A stretch of DNA of 64,000 nucleotides from Mesorhizobium sp. CAU 1732 (GTDB lineage Bacteria; Pseudomonadota; Alphaproteobacteria; Rhizobiales; Rhizobiaceae), in the NCBI RefSeq assembly GCF_039888675.1, contig NZ_JBDQQR010000002.1, forward strand, positions 756,071 through 820,070, in the 5' to 3' direction. The position numbers and the translations under genes were made by a program. Positions 23,097 through 32,556 of this stretch are shown piece after piece (positions within the stretch are counted from its first letter, which is position 1; each line of letters starts with the position of its first letter). The notes beneath the pieces are model-generated. The model ran no database searches and was not told the DNA's origin. It saw nothing but the letters and a program-made list of their open reading frames with translations.

Positions 23097-24104
23097 ATGA
23101 ACCAGAACGGAAATTGTCGGCGGCTCGGCTTCCTGGTTTTCCCCGGTTTCCCGATGGCCTGCCTCACCTCGGCCATAGAGCCCCTGCGGGCGGCGAATGA
23201 AATAATCGGGCGGCGCGCTTTTGCCTGGACCGTCGTCGGCGAGACCGGCGATCGGGTCGTATCCAGCGCGGAGGTCGGTTTCGACCCCGATGTCGCGCTG
23301 GCAGACCTGCGCGACATCGATTGTCTCTATTTCCTGTCCGGCCCTGCGGGCAACTTTGTCGATGCGCGCAATGCCAACGCCGTGGTCCGCCGGCTCGCAC
23401 GGCACGGCACCGGTCTGGGCGCTTTCAGCGGCGGAATCTTCCCGCTCGCGCGCAGCGGTCTTCTCGATGACCACAAATGCTCTGTGCACTGGTGCTACGA
23501 AGCTGCCTTCAAAGCGGAATTCCCCTATATCCGCGCCAGCGAGAAGGTCATCACGATCGATCGGCAGCGCTTTACAGCCGCCGGCGCCACCGCCGTATTC
23601 GACCTCATGCTGCGGCTCATCGAAGAGGATCTCGGGGCGGCTGCAATGACCGAGGTCGCGTGCTGGTTCCAGCATCCGTTCATCCGCGACGAGGAAGTGA
23701 CCCAACGCACGCCCACGCCCCGCAAGGATCGCACCGAGGATTTGCTTCCCGAGGCCGTCGCCAAGGCCATTCGCCTCTTCGTCGAGCATGTCGAGGATCC
23801 GATCCAGATCGCCCGTGTCGCAGAGGCCGTAGACCTGTCGACGCGGCAGCTCGACCGCTCCTTCAAACGCTCCACCGGCGAGAGCCCGCTGAAATATTAT
23901 CGGCAGCTACGGATGCAGAAGGCTCGCCAGCTCGCGCTCTATTCCAACGATTCGATCACGGATATCGCGCTTGCGGTCGGCTATGCGAGCTCGACGCCGA
24001 TGGTGCGCCATTACACGCAGGCTTTCGGCGTGACTCCGCAGGACGACCGCAAGGCGATCAACCGCTTCCGCGTGCAGGACAACACACCGCTGCCGGCAGT
24101 CTGA
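23097..24104 (+). CDS. GlxA/GbdR-type transcriptional regulator (DJ-1/PfpI domain plus AraC HTH)
   Basis: The 335 residues combine an N-terminal class I amidotransferase-like domain (GFLVFPGFPMACLTSAIEPLR) with a C-terminal AraC/XylS helix-turn-helix pair (VAEAVDLSTRQLDRSFKRSTGESPLKYY). At the usual nucleophile elbow the sequence is GAFSGGIF with Ser111, so it is a ligand sensor, not an enzyme. Relatives GbdR and SouR activate glycine-betaine and sarcosine genes. This one converges on the sox operon, 15 bp apart, making it the likely sox activator. The start at 23097 has AGAGGAAG upstream. Confidence 0.85.
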   Translation: MNQNGNCRRLGFLVFPGFPMACLTSAIEPLRAANEIIGRRAFAWTVVGETGDRVVSSAEVGFDPDVALADLRDIDCLYFLSGPAGNFVDARNANAVVRRLARHGTGLGAFSGGIFPLARSGLLDDHKCSVHWCYEAAFKAEFPYIRASEKVITIDRQRFTAAGATAVFDLMLRLIEEDLGAAAMTEVACWFQHPFIRDEEVTQRTPTPRKDRTEDLLPEAVAKAIRLFVEHVEDPIQIARVAEAVDLSTRQLDRSFKRSTGESPLKYYRQLRMQKARQLALYSNDSITDIALAVGYASSTPMVRHYTQAFGVTPQDDRKAINRFRVQDNTPLPAV

Positions 24105-24119
24105 CGAAGGCTGTCAAAG

Positions 24120-24731
24120 TCAGAGCGCCGACCGGGCCGCCGCGATCAGCGCATGATGCAGTGAGGCTGCCGCCGAGCGTGGCCCCAGCACGCTGAATTC
24201 CACGGCGGCCTTGCGGCAGATCACGATGCAGCCGAGATGCTCGATCAAGGTCCGGCTCGCGGCGTTGTCTTCCATCGCCTGCACATCCAGCGGGCAAAGC
24301 CGCTCGAACACATCAAGAGCGCCCTTGCCCGTCACGTCGAACCGGACCCAGCCATCGGTTTGCTCGGTGATCGAGGCGAGATCCCTGAACTCCCCCTTCA
24401 GCAATCGTGCGATATCCTCATGGCTGGCAAAAGGAGCCTCGATGAACCACTGCTCCGGTCCGGTCCAGACGGCGCCATAGGGCGTGCCCATGACGGCACG
24501 TGCGGGTCCCGGCAACGCGAAGCCAAATACCCGTTCGGCAAATGCTGCGAACTCCGCGTTCCGCCCGCGCCGGCAGGACAGCGATGCAAGCGCGCTATCC
24601 ATCACTTCCGCGATCCGCAGGCCCGAAATGTCCTCGACGCGGGGTTGGTCCCCGCCGAGCGCCGGCAGCGGTTTCAGCCGATGCGCGGACGCAGGGCCGG
24701 GATCACGACTGGTATCGGTATGTTCACGCAC
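24120..24731 (-). CDS. soxG: sarcosine oxidase gamma subunit
   Basis: Small subunit of heterotetrameric sarcosine oxidase, which demethylates sarcosine to glycine with transfer of the methyl carbon to tetrahydrofolate and H2O2 release. The 203 residues have the SoxG/GcvT-like fold (GPEQWFIEAP, SITEQTDGWVRFDVTGKGALDVFERLCPLDV). A GTG start at 24731 is inferred: it overlaps the soxA stop by 8 bp and has GGAAGGAG upstream. The extension beyond it has no family similarity. Confidence 0.85.
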   Translation of the reverse strand: MREHTDTSRDPGPASAHRLKPLPALGGDQPRVEDISGLRIAEVMDSALASLSCRRGRNAEFAAFAERVFGFALPGPARAVMGTPYGAVWTGPEQWFIEAPFASHEDIARLLKGEFRDLASITEQTDGWVRFDVTGKGALDVFERLCPLDVQAMEDNAASRTLIEHLGCIVICRKAAVEFSVLGPRSAAASLHHALIAAARSAL

Positions 24732-27675
24732 GGAGGCGCTCTCCTTCCGGGTCGATGAAATGGGCGCTGACCACGATGACATCCACCTCTTCATTCTTCA
24801 GCGGATTGACCGCGCGCAGCACCTCGCCCTTGCGGGTTGCGCCGTTCTTGAGGAAGCCGATCCCGATGGAATGCCCGAGGCTGGGCGAGTAGGCGACCGA
24901 TGTCAGGTAGCCCTGATCGTTGGCGGCAGTGGCGGTCGCGCCGGCATCGATGAAGTGCGATCCCGCCGTGAGCTGCCGCGCCGCATCGACCGGCCGAAAG
25001 CCAACCAGCGAAAGAGCATCGCGCGTGTTCATCCCCTCGCGCTCGGACAGGATCGAGCCGATGCTGTCCTTCTTCCTGGAAACCAACCCGGCCATGCCGA
25101 GGTTCAGCGCGCTGGTTGTCCCGTTCAGTTCATTGCCCGCCGCATGGCCCTTCTCGATCCGCATGACACCCAGGGCCTCGGTCCCGTAGACCACCACGTC
25201 AAACGCGCGTCCTGCCTCGACCATCGCCCGGATCAGCGCATCGCCATAGCGCGTCGGCACCGCGATCTCATAGGCCAGTTCACCGGAGAACGAGATGCGG
25301 AAGAGCCGCGCGCGAAGCCCGCCGCAGACCGTGATCTCGCCGTAGCCCATATAGGGAAAGGCCTCGTTCGAGATGTCGTGCTCCGGGTCCACGATCTTTT
25401 GCAGCAGCTTGCGTGCGTTCGGCCCCGCTACGGAAAACTGCGCCCAGGCCTCCGTCGTTGAGATGATCTGCACGTCCAGATCAGGCCAGAGGCACTGGCG
25501 GCAGAACTCCATATGCCGGTAGATTTCGGCGGCATTGGCCGTCGTCGTGGTGGTGACGAAATGGTCTTCGGCCAGACGCGCGGTCGTGCCGTCATCCATC
25601 GCCATCCCGTCCTCGCGCAGCATCAGCCCGTAACGAACTTTCCCGACAGCCAGCTTGCCGAACGGATTTGCATAGATCCGGTTCAGGAAGTCGGCGGCGT
25701 CCGTCCCCTGTACGTCGATCTTCCCAAGCGTGGTCACGTCGCAGATTCCCACCGATCCGCGTGTCGCCATGACCTCTCGATCGACGGACTGCCGCCATTC
25801 GGTCTCGTCCGTCCGGGGAAACCACTGCGCGCGCAACCACAGGCCCGCCTCGACGAACACCGCTCCCTGTTCCGCCGCCCATTTGTGGCTGGGCGTCAGC
25901 CGTTTCGGCCGGAAATCCGCCCCGGCGGAGCGCCCGGCAAAGGCCGCGATCGGAACCGGCGTATAGGGGGGGCGAAACATCGTGGTGCCGGTTTCCGGGA
26001 TCGACTTGCCAGTCATTTCGGCCATGACCGCAAGGCCGCCGATATTCGAGGTCTTGCCCTGATCCGTCGCCATGCCGAGCGTCGTGTAGCGCTTGAGATG
26101 CTCGACCGAATGGAAGCCCTCCTGATGGGCGAGCTTCACATCCTTTACCGTCACATCGTTCTGCAGGTCGATCCAGGCGCGACCCTTGTGCGGCACGTAC
26201 CAGAGCGGCGTGATCCTCACCGGCGCATCCTCGGCCTGCGGCAGCGGGGCTGCACTGGCGCTGATCCCCAGATCAGCCAGTGCCGCGATGGCTTGGTCCG
26301 CCCCCGAAGAAAGCGCGCCCGCGGTCGAAAAGACACCGTTTGCCGCACCCGCGACAGACATTCCGGGCGGGCAGACATCCGGGACGAAGGCGGCAAGCCA
26401 CGCATCCCAAATCGGCCGACCGCGCTGATGGGAGGTCATGTGCACGTTCGGATTCCATCCGCCCGAAACGCCGAGCGCGGAGCACGCGATCGTCCGGCTC
26501 TCGCCGCTTGCCAGCCGCACCGTGACGGACCGCAGACCCAGACGCCCGGTGGCATCGGTCACCTGAGCGCCACGGAAATGCTCGCCGCCATCGAAGCACG
26601 GGCCATCCGTGCGGCTGTCGATCACGGCCGCCACCGTCACGCCTTTGGCGCGCAAATCCTGTGCGCTGCGCAGCCCATCGTCATTGTTGGTGAAGATCGC
26701 CACGCGCTGGCCGGGCGTTGCCGCCCAGCGGTTGGCATAGGCGCGCATGGCGCCTGCCAGCATGATCCCCGGACGATCGTTGTTGGCAAAGGCGATAGGC
26801 CGCTCGGTCGCTCCGGCGCAGAGGATGGCCCGGCGCGAATAGATCCGCCACAGGATCTGCCGCGCCGTGCCCGGCGCCGGTTCGAGCACATGATCCGACA
26901 CCTGTTCGAGCGCGCCATAGATCCCGTGGTCGAATGCGCCGATAATCGTGGTTCGTGGCATCAGCCGGACATTGGGCAGGGTGGACAGTTCGGCCACCGC
27001 CGACCGGGCCCAGGCCTCCCCGGCCGTGTCGTCCAGCACGAACGTCTCGGCGTTGAGCCGCCCGCCCAGCGCGAAATCCTCATCGGCCAGGATCACCCGC
27101 GCCCCGGCGCGGCCCGCCGTCAGCGCGGCAGCGAGCCCCGAGGGTCCCGCGCCGATGATCAGCAGGTCGCAATGCAGGAACCCCTTGTCGTAGCTGTCGG
27201 GGTCGGCCTCGACGGAGAGGCTGCCAAGGCCTGCGGCACGTCGGATCAAAGGCTCATAGACCGCTTCCCAGAAGGCTTTCGGCCACATGAACGTCTTGTA
27301 GTAGAAGCCGGCAGTGAGGAACGGCGCCAGGCCGTCATTGATCGCCAGGGCATCGAACGCCAGCGAGGGCCAGCGGTTCTGGCTCTTCGCCACCAGCCCG
27401 TCATACAGTTCGGCGACCGTCGCGCGGGTATTCGGCTCGCTGCGGGCGCCCTGCCGCAACTCGACCAGCGCGTTCGGCTCTTCCGATCCGGCTGTGAGGG
27501 GACCGCGCGGGCGGTGATACTTGAACGAACGCCCCATCAGCCGCACGCCATTGGCCAGAAGCGCGGAGGCCAGCGTGTCGCCCGGATGGCCCTGATAGGA
27601 TTTGCCGTCGAATGTGAAGCTTAGGGTCCGCGAGCGGTCGATCTGGCCGCCTTTTAGCCGATTCATCTGGGTCAA
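24724..27675 (-). CDS. soxA: sarcosine oxidase alpha subunit
   Basis: Large subunit of 983 residues. The N-terminal ferredoxin-like segment (FTFDGKSYQGHPGDTLASALL) precedes the dinucleotide loop GAGPSG (175-180). A long flavoprotein core follows, and a C-terminal GcvT-like tetrahydrofolate domain holds the RIEKGHAAGNEL segment. The start is probably TTG 27675: TTGA overlaps the soxD stop by 4 bp and GGAGGG lies just upstream. ATG 27666 is the alternative. Length is normal for the family. Confidence 0.93.
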   Translation of the reverse strand: MTQMNRLKGGQIDRSRTLSFTFDGKSYQGHPGDTLASALLANGVRLMGRSFKYHRPRGPLTAGSEEPNALVELRQGARSEPNTRATVAELYDGLVAKSQNRWPSLAFDALAINDGLAPFLTAGFYYKTFMWPKAFWEAVYEPLIRRAAGLGSLSVEADPDSYDKGFLHCDLLIIGAGPSGLAAALTAGRAGARVILADEDFALGGRLNAETFVLDDTAGEAWARSAVAELSTLPNVRLMPRTTIIGAFDHGIYGALEQVSDHVLEPAPGTARQILWRIYSRRAILCAGATERPIAFANNDRPGIMLAGAMRAYANRWAATPGQRVAIFTNNDDGLRSAQDLRAKGVTVAAVIDSRTDGPCFDGGEHFRGAQVTDATGRLGLRSVTVRLASGESRTIACSALGVSGGWNPNVHMTSHQRGRPIWDAWLAAFVPDVCPPGMSVAGAANGVFSTAGALSSGADQAIAALADLGISASAAPLPQAEDAPVRITPLWYVPHKGRAWIDLQNDVTVKDVKLAHQEGFHSVEHLKRYTTLGMATDQGKTSNIGGLAVMAEMTGKSIPETGTTMFRPPYTPVPIAAFAGRSAGADFRPKRLTPSHKWAAEQGAVFVEAGLWLRAQWFPRTDETEWRQSVDREVMATRGSVGICDVTTLGKIDVQGTDAADFLNRIYANPFGKLAVGKVRYGLMLREDGMAMDDGTTARLAEDHFVTTTTTANAAEIYRHMEFCRQCLWPDLDVQIISTTEAWAQFSVAGPNARKLLQKIVDPEHDISNEAFPYMGYGEITVCGGLRARLFRISFSGELAYEIAVPTRYGDALIRAMVEAGRAFDVVVYGTEALGVMRIEKGHAAGNELNGTTSALNLGMAGLVSRKKDSIGSILSEREGMNTRDALSLVGFRPVDAARQLTAGSHFIDAGATATAANDQGYLTSVAYSPSLGHSIGIGFLKNGATRKGEVLRAVNPLKNEEVDVIVVSAHFIDPEGERLRA

Positions 27676-27959
27676 ATGTCCCTCCCCAGTGCGCGAGCCA
27701 CGTCGCGGGCCAGTTCGACGGATGTGATCTCATGGGTGAGCGTATTCCGGGTCACGACCAGCCAGCTCCGGTCGCCCTGTTCGTGGAACCACAGCTCGCG
27801 ATGCAGGCCGGCCGGATTGTCGCGCAGATAGAGATATTCATAAAACTGCTGCTGCGCGTCGCTTGCCTGCCAGTCCGGGCGGCCGATCAGGCTCGCATCG
27901 CCCAGATAGACGAACTCCTGGGAATCGCGTGGACCGAGAAGAGGATGATTGATGATCAT
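27672..27959 (-). CDS. soxD: sarcosine oxidase delta subunit, lacking the zinc-ligand cysteines
   Basis: The 95-residue protein aligns end to end with SoxD (SQEFVYLGDASLIGRP, YEYLYLRDNPAGLHRELWFHEQG, ITSVELARDV). In well-studied SoxD the start reads CPYCG and, with a later His and Cys, binds zinc. Here the start is MIINHPLLGPRD and the protein contains no Cys at all. It is therefore a zinc-free variant delta subunit. It lies 9 bp after soxB and overlaps soxA. Confidence 0.88.
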   Translation of the reverse strand: MIINHPLLGPRDSQEFVYLGDASLIGRPDWQASDAQQQFYEYLYLRDNPAGLHRELWFHEQGDRSWLVVTRNTLTHEITSVELARDVARALGRDI

Positions 27960-27968
27960 GTCAGGGTC

Positions 27969-29219
27969 TCAATGCAGGTTCGGCTGGGCGCCCGCGCCCT
28001 TTTCGTCGATCATCCGTCCCGTGCGGAACCTGTCGAGCCGATAGGCGGTGGAAACGGGGTGCGGCGCGTCATTGGCCAGCAGATGCGCAAAACACCAGCC
28101 GGAAGCGGGGGTCGCCTTGAATCCTCCGTAACACCAGCCTCCGTTGAAATAGAGACCGTCGATATCGGTCCGGTCGATGATCGGCGAACCGTCCATCGAC
28201 ATGTCCATGATCCCGCCCCACATCCGCAGGAGACGCGCCCGGCCGATCATCGGCATCAGGGCCATGCCGCCTTCGCAGACATCCTCGACCACCGGCAGAT
28301 TTCCGCGCTGTGCGTAGGAGTTGTAGCCGTCGATATCGCCGCCGAAGACGAGCCCGCCCTTGTCGGACTGGCTCACGTAGAAATGCCCCGCCCCGAAGGT
28401 GATGACGCCCGGCAGCAATGGCTTGAGCCCCTCGCTGACGAAAGCCTGCAGAACGTGGCTCTCGATGGGCAGGCGCATCCCCGCCATCGCCATCACGGAG
28501 CCAGACCAACCGGCGACGGCACAGCCGACACGGTTCGCGCCGATGAAGCCGCGCGTGGTCTCCACCCCCAGGCATTTGCCGTTCTGGATGCGGAATCCGG
28601 TCACGGCGCAATTCTGGATGATGTCGACACCACGGCTGTCGGCGCCGCGCGCATAGCCCCAGGCGACCGCATCATGGCGCGCTGTTCCACCGCGCGGCTG
28701 TAAGAGACCGCCCTTGATGGGAAACCGGGCATTGTCGAAATTCAGGAACGGCGCGATTTTTCGCACACCCTCCTGGTCCAGCAGTTCCGCGTCCACCCCG
28801 TGGAGACGCATGGCATTGCCGCGCCGGGTGAAGGCGTCGCGTTGCCCGTCAGTGTGGCAAAGGTTCAGCACGCCACGCTGGCTGACCATCGCATTGTAGT
28901 TGAAATCCTGCTCCAGCCCCTCCCAGAGCTTCATCGAGAATTCGTAGAAGGGCTCGTTGCCGTCCAGCAGATAGTTCGAGCGGATGATCGTCGTGTTGCG
29001 GCCGACATTGCCGCCGCCGATCCAGCCCTTTTCGAGCACCGCGACATTCGACTTGCCGAAGACTTTGGCGAGATAATAGGCAGTAGCCAGTCCATGGCCG
29101 CCGCCGCCGATCACGATGATGTCGTAGTGCGGCTTCGGTTCCGCATCGCGCCACGCCGGCGTCCAGCCCTTGTGGCCCGTCAGGACCTCCTTGATCAGTC
29201 TGAACCCGGAATAACGCAT
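27969..29219 (-). CDS. soxB: sarcosine oxidase beta subunit
   Basis: Flavoprotein subunit that dehydrogenates the amine. The 416 residues begin with the typical MRYSGFRLIKEVLTGHKGW, have the FAD loop GGGGHG (38-43), the ARHDAVAWGYARGA block with His182 (the likely covalent FMN site) and GGWCYGGFKATPASG. It heads the operon soxB-soxD-soxA-soxG. The start has GAGAGGA upstream. The 233 bp before it contain the promoter and separate it from the MFS gene on the same strand. Confidence 0.94.
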   Translation of the reverse strand: MRYSGFRLIKEVLTGHKGWTPAWRDAEPKPHYDIIVIGGGGHGLATAYYLAKVFGKSNVAVLEKGWIGGGNVGRNTTIIRSNYLLDGNEPFYEFSMKLWEGLEQDFNYNAMVSQRGVLNLCHTDGQRDAFTRRGNAMRLHGVDAELLDQEGVRKIAPFLNFDNARFPIKGGLLQPRGGTARHDAVAWGYARGADSRGVDIIQNCAVTGFRIQNGKCLGVETTRGFIGANRVGCAVAGWSGSVMAMAGMRLPIESHVLQAFVSEGLKPLLPGVITFGAGHFYVSQSDKGGLVFGGDIDGYNSYAQRGNLPVVEDVCEGGMALMPMIGRARLLRMWGGIMDMSMDGSPIIDRTDIDGLYFNGGWCYGGFKATPASGWCFAHLLANDAPHPVSTAYRLDRFRTGRMIDEKGAGAQPNLH

Positions 29220-29452
29220 GCCCGTCCTCTCGCCGCGACCGACCCTATGTGTGGCGTGTTCCTGCCGCTCTCGTCCATGTGGTTTCGGACAGAAATTCTT
29301 TCATTTTGGACATCATGCACATCTGCGCTGCCAAGGGCGTCGGGATGATGCCGTCGCCTGCGAGAAGGGCGAGCTTTCGCCCGCCCCGGATGACGTTGTT
29401 CGGCGCGATGCCTCGGTTCGACCGGTCATGTTCGATGCAAACACTTGTCCGG

Positions 29453-30727
29453 CTAGCGTTTCAGGCTCCAGAACAGGCAGCCCGAGACGAATGTGCATCC
29501 CGCCAGGATCATGAACATGATCGAGTAAGGTACCACCATGTCGATTGCCACGCCCATCAGGAACGGGCTGGCGATCGCGGCCACTGCCGCGAAAGTCTGG
29601 GCGATGCCGGCGATCTTCCCAAAGGCGCGCCGTCCGAAATACTCGCCGAAAAGCGCATTCGAGACCGCCGTTCGACATCCCCAACTGAACCCGAAAAGCG
29701 CTGGAAAGACGAACAGGACGAGTTGTGAATCCCACAGAGACAGCATGACGAGTCCAAGGGAGGACGCAAACGCCCCGATGGCGAGCAATCGCCCCTTTCG
29801 CATCTGGTCGCCCATCACGCCGCCGACGACCCGGCCGGCAAGATTGAAGACGTTGACTTCCGCCAGCAGCAAACCCGCCATCGCCCGGTTCTCGACCAGT
29901 TCGAGATAGGGGAACAGGTGGACGATGAGCGCCGCCTGATGGATCGTCGCCAGCGTCAATGCAGCGGTGATGACCCAGAACGACGTGCTGGCGAGCGCCT
30001 CGCGGAATGTCATGCCCACGGTCGATGGATGGGACTGCTGATGGGAGGCCGGCTCGCTTCCATGCGCCGTCAGGCCGAGCGCTTCGGGCGTAGAGCGCAC
30101 CAGAAGCATGATCGGAAACCCGATCAGCAGGATCAGCACGCCGGAGCCGATGGCCGTGTTGCGCCATCCGAACGCATCCTGCGCAAGGACGATCAGCGGC
30201 AGAAGAAAGATGCCAGATACGGCAAAGCCCGCGACGGCGAGGCCCATCGCAGTCGACCGTTTGCGGGTAAACCAGCTGTTGACCAACTGGCTGACGACGA
30301 GCAGGCCGAGCAGGCTGTTGGCAAGCCCCATCAGCAGGCATGCGATGTAGAACTCGACAAGGCTCTGCATCGTGCCCAGCACGACGAACGCCGCAAGGTA
30401 CATGACCGTGCCGGCGATCATCAGGCGGCGTGCGCCGAACCTGTCGACCAGCCAGCCGCTGACAGGCCCCAGAACCGAATCCACCGCCTGCACCGATCGG
30501 CCGATGGCGGTCTGCGCCGAAGTCCAGCCGAACTCGGCGCGCAGCGGCGTCGCATACGTCGCAAGCCCCTGCATCGAAAGGCTCGAAATCACCTGCGCGA
30601 AGAACCCCGCAAAGACGATCAGCCAGCCATAGTGAAAATGGCGCTGGACGAAATTCACGAAACCCTGGGGTGGCGGTGTCACGCCGGACGGTTGCGTTTC
30701 GTCCGGCGGCAGTTCGCGCATATTCAT
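29453..30727 (-). CDS. MFS transporter (monocarboxylate/oxalate-formate type)
   Basis: The 424 residues contain 12 hydrophobic segments in two halves. The N-terminal FHYGWLIVFAGFFAQ, RAEFGWTSAQ and GWLVDRFGARRLM are typical of the MCT/OFA branch of the major facilitator superfamily, which moves organic anions. Its start codon overlaps the end of the ABC permease gene (ATGA), so it is the last gene of that importer operon. It may export a product or provide a second uptake route. Substrate unknown. Confidence 0.85.
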   Translation of the reverse strand: MNMRELPPDETQPSGVTPPPQGFVNFVQRHFHYGWLIVFAGFFAQVISSLSMQGLATYATPLRAEFGWTSAQTAIGRSVQAVDSVLGPVSGWLVDRFGARRLMIAGTVMYLAAFVVLGTMQSLVEFYIACLLMGLANSLLGLLVVSQLVNSWFTRKRSTAMGLAVAGFAVSGIFLLPLIVLAQDAFGWRNTAIGSGVLILLIGFPIMLLVRSTPEALGLTAHGSEPASHQQSHPSTVGMTFREALASTSFWVITAALTLATIHQAALIVHLFPYLELVENRAMAGLLLAEVNVFNLAGRVVGGVMGDQMRKGRLLAIGAFASSLGLVMLSLWDSQLVLFVFPALFGFSWGCRTAVSNALFGEYFGRRAFGKIAGIAQTFAAVAAIASPFLMGVAIDMVVPYSIMFMILAGCTFVSGCLFWSLKR

Positions 30728-32451
30728 GTCCGCAACACTTTCGCACGGCGTCCTAAGAACGGCAGGGCTATGATGGGGAAGATCATCATCAGCGTCGAAA
30801 CCGCTGCGATCACGGGCTCGAGTTCATACTGGATTCCGTACCAGATCTTGAGCGGCAACGTCTGCATCGTGGACCCAGCGATAAACGAGGAAATTACCAC
30901 CTCGTCGAAGGCATGGATGAAGGCAAAGAGAGCCGCGGCGATCGCGCCGGGCGCGATGATCGGCAGAATGATCTTGAGCGCGGTCCTGATGCGCCCTGCC
31001 CCCAGACTGGACGACGCCATTTCCAGACGGGGATCGAACGAGGTCAGCGTCGCCAGCATGATGATGACGACATAGGAAATGCTGCCCGGCGTCAGCGCGA
31101 GGATCAGCCCTACCTCTCGGTTCACAAGCCCCCATGGCGCGAGCACGCTATAGAGCCCGACGCTGTTGACGACCGACGGAACGATCATCGGCGCAAGCAT
31201 GAGCGCGAAGATGCCGGGGCGCAGCGCCGCCGAACCCCGCACCAGCGCGTAGGCTGCCGTTCCACCGATCAGCATCGACAGGACCGTACTCACGGCGGCG
31301 ACGCGCAGGCTGGTCCATGTGGCCTCGGCCCAGAGCGGATCGGTAAACAGCACTTCGTACCAGCGCAGCGACCATGCACGCGGCGGGAAGTTCAAGATGC
31401 GCTCGTCCGAAAAAGACATGACGACGACGAGGATGCTCGGAAGCACCAGGAAGAACAGCACGAGATAGCCGTAGGCCGCGAGGATGCGGGAGCCCGTCCC
31501 TTCCCACACCTGCTCGCGGCCGACATTCGACGTCCATCGCTGCGCGGCCCTGCCGTTACCGGTTGAGGGCAAGAGCTTTTTCAGGCCCGCCACGAGTGGA
31601 GAGAAAATGCGTGAGATCAGCACGCCGCCCTGCGCGGAGCGCGTTCCGAAAAGCCCCACCAGACCGTAGGCTGCCAGCGTGCAGGCAAGCAGGATGATCG
31701 CGATGGCAGACGCAAAACGGAAATCGAGCGCGCTGTTGAGTACGGCGGTAATGAGGTTGGACAGCATCAAATCGCTGGGGCTGCCGAGTGCTGCCGGCGT
31801 GATGTAGAACCCTAGAGACAGCGCAAAAACCAGCGTCGCGCCCGAACGGATCCCCGGCAGGCTCTGCGGAAGATACACCTTGAAGAACGCGCGGGCAGGC
31901 CCGCCGCCAAGCGCTTTTGCCGCCCGCATCTGCGCGGGGTCCATGCCTTGCAGGATCGCGTAGATCGGCAGGATCATCGCCGGCAGCATGATGTGCACCA
32001 TGCCGATCAGCGCGCCGGTCGTGCTGAACAGCAGTCCAAGCGGCTGGTCGATGAGACCTGTCCACATCAGGAAACTGTTCAGCGGGCTGGTGTCGTTGAG
32101 GATCACCATCCACGCATAGGTCCGCACCAGAAGGCTGGTGAGGTAAGGCAACACGACGCATGCCAGCAATATGCTCTTCTTGTGCCCCCTCGCCTGCGAC
32201 AGGAACACCGCCGTGGGATATCCCAGGATGAAGCACGCGACAGTGACGATCGTGCTTGCGGCGAACGTGCGAAACAGCGTGTCGACGTAGGATGGGATGC
32301 TGAAGAAGCGTGCGTAGCTGTCTCCGTTGAAATCCGGGAACCCGGTGCTGATGGCAGCCATCCGCAGCAGCGGATACAGAAACAGAAGCGTCATGAAGAT
32401 GACGCCAGGCAGGAAAAGGACGTTGGCGGCCCGGGAAAATGAGCTGTTCAT
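30724..32451 (-). CDS. fused double ABC permease (PotB-PotC/Fbp type)
   Basis: One 575-residue chain carries two complete binding-protein-dependent transport domains. The first has its EAA-like loop at KALGGGPARAFFKVYLPQSLPG and the second at SSSLGAGRIRTALKIILPIIAPG. A hydrophilic linker of about 60 residues joins them. Most spermidine/putrescine-type importers use two separate permeases. The start at 32451 (MNSSFSRAAN) is preferred; a TTG 15 bp upstream is also in frame. Together with the binding protein and ATPase it makes a complete importer. Confidence 0.9.
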   Translation of the reverse strand: MNSSFSRAANVLFLPGVIFMTLLFLYPLLRMAAISTGFPDFNGDSYARFFSIPSYVDTLFRTFAASTIVTVACFILGYPTAVFLSQARGHKKSILLACVVLPYLTSLLVRTYAWMVILNDTSPLNSFLMWTGLIDQPLGLLFSTTGALIGMVHIMLPAMILPIYAILQGMDPAQMRAAKALGGGPARAFFKVYLPQSLPGIRSGATLVFALSLGFYITPAALGSPSDLMLSNLITAVLNSALDFRFASAIAIILLACTLAAYGLVGLFGTRSAQGGVLISRIFSPLVAGLKKLLPSTGNGRAAQRWTSNVGREQVWEGTGSRILAAYGYLVLFFLVLPSILVVVMSFSDERILNFPPRAWSLRWYEVLFTDPLWAEATWTSLRVAAVSTVLSMLIGGTAAYALVRGSAALRPGIFALMLAPMIVPSVVNSVGLYSVLAPWGLVNREVGLILALTPGSISYVVIIMLATLTSFDPRLEMASSSLGAGRIRTALKIILPIIAPGAIAAALFAFIHAFDEVVISSFIAGSTMQTLPLKIWYGIQYELEPVIAAVSTLMMIFPIIALPFLGRRAKVLRT

Positions 32452-32556
32452 GACGGTCAGTCCCAACAGGGGGTTCGTTTAACGCCGCCGGCCCTGCGCG
32501 GGATCGACGGCGCGGATGGCATGCGGCTCCGCATCACGCGAAGCCGCACCGTCATG

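Noticed and set aside
22611..23789. 392-residue leftward frame opposite the GlxA-type regulator
   Set aside because: The opposite frame has a DJ-1 domain and AraC HTH; this one has none and runs through the intergenic palindrome.
25513..27624. 703-residue rightward frame
   Set aside because: Antisense to soxA; Arg/His/Gly-rich with no recognisable domain.
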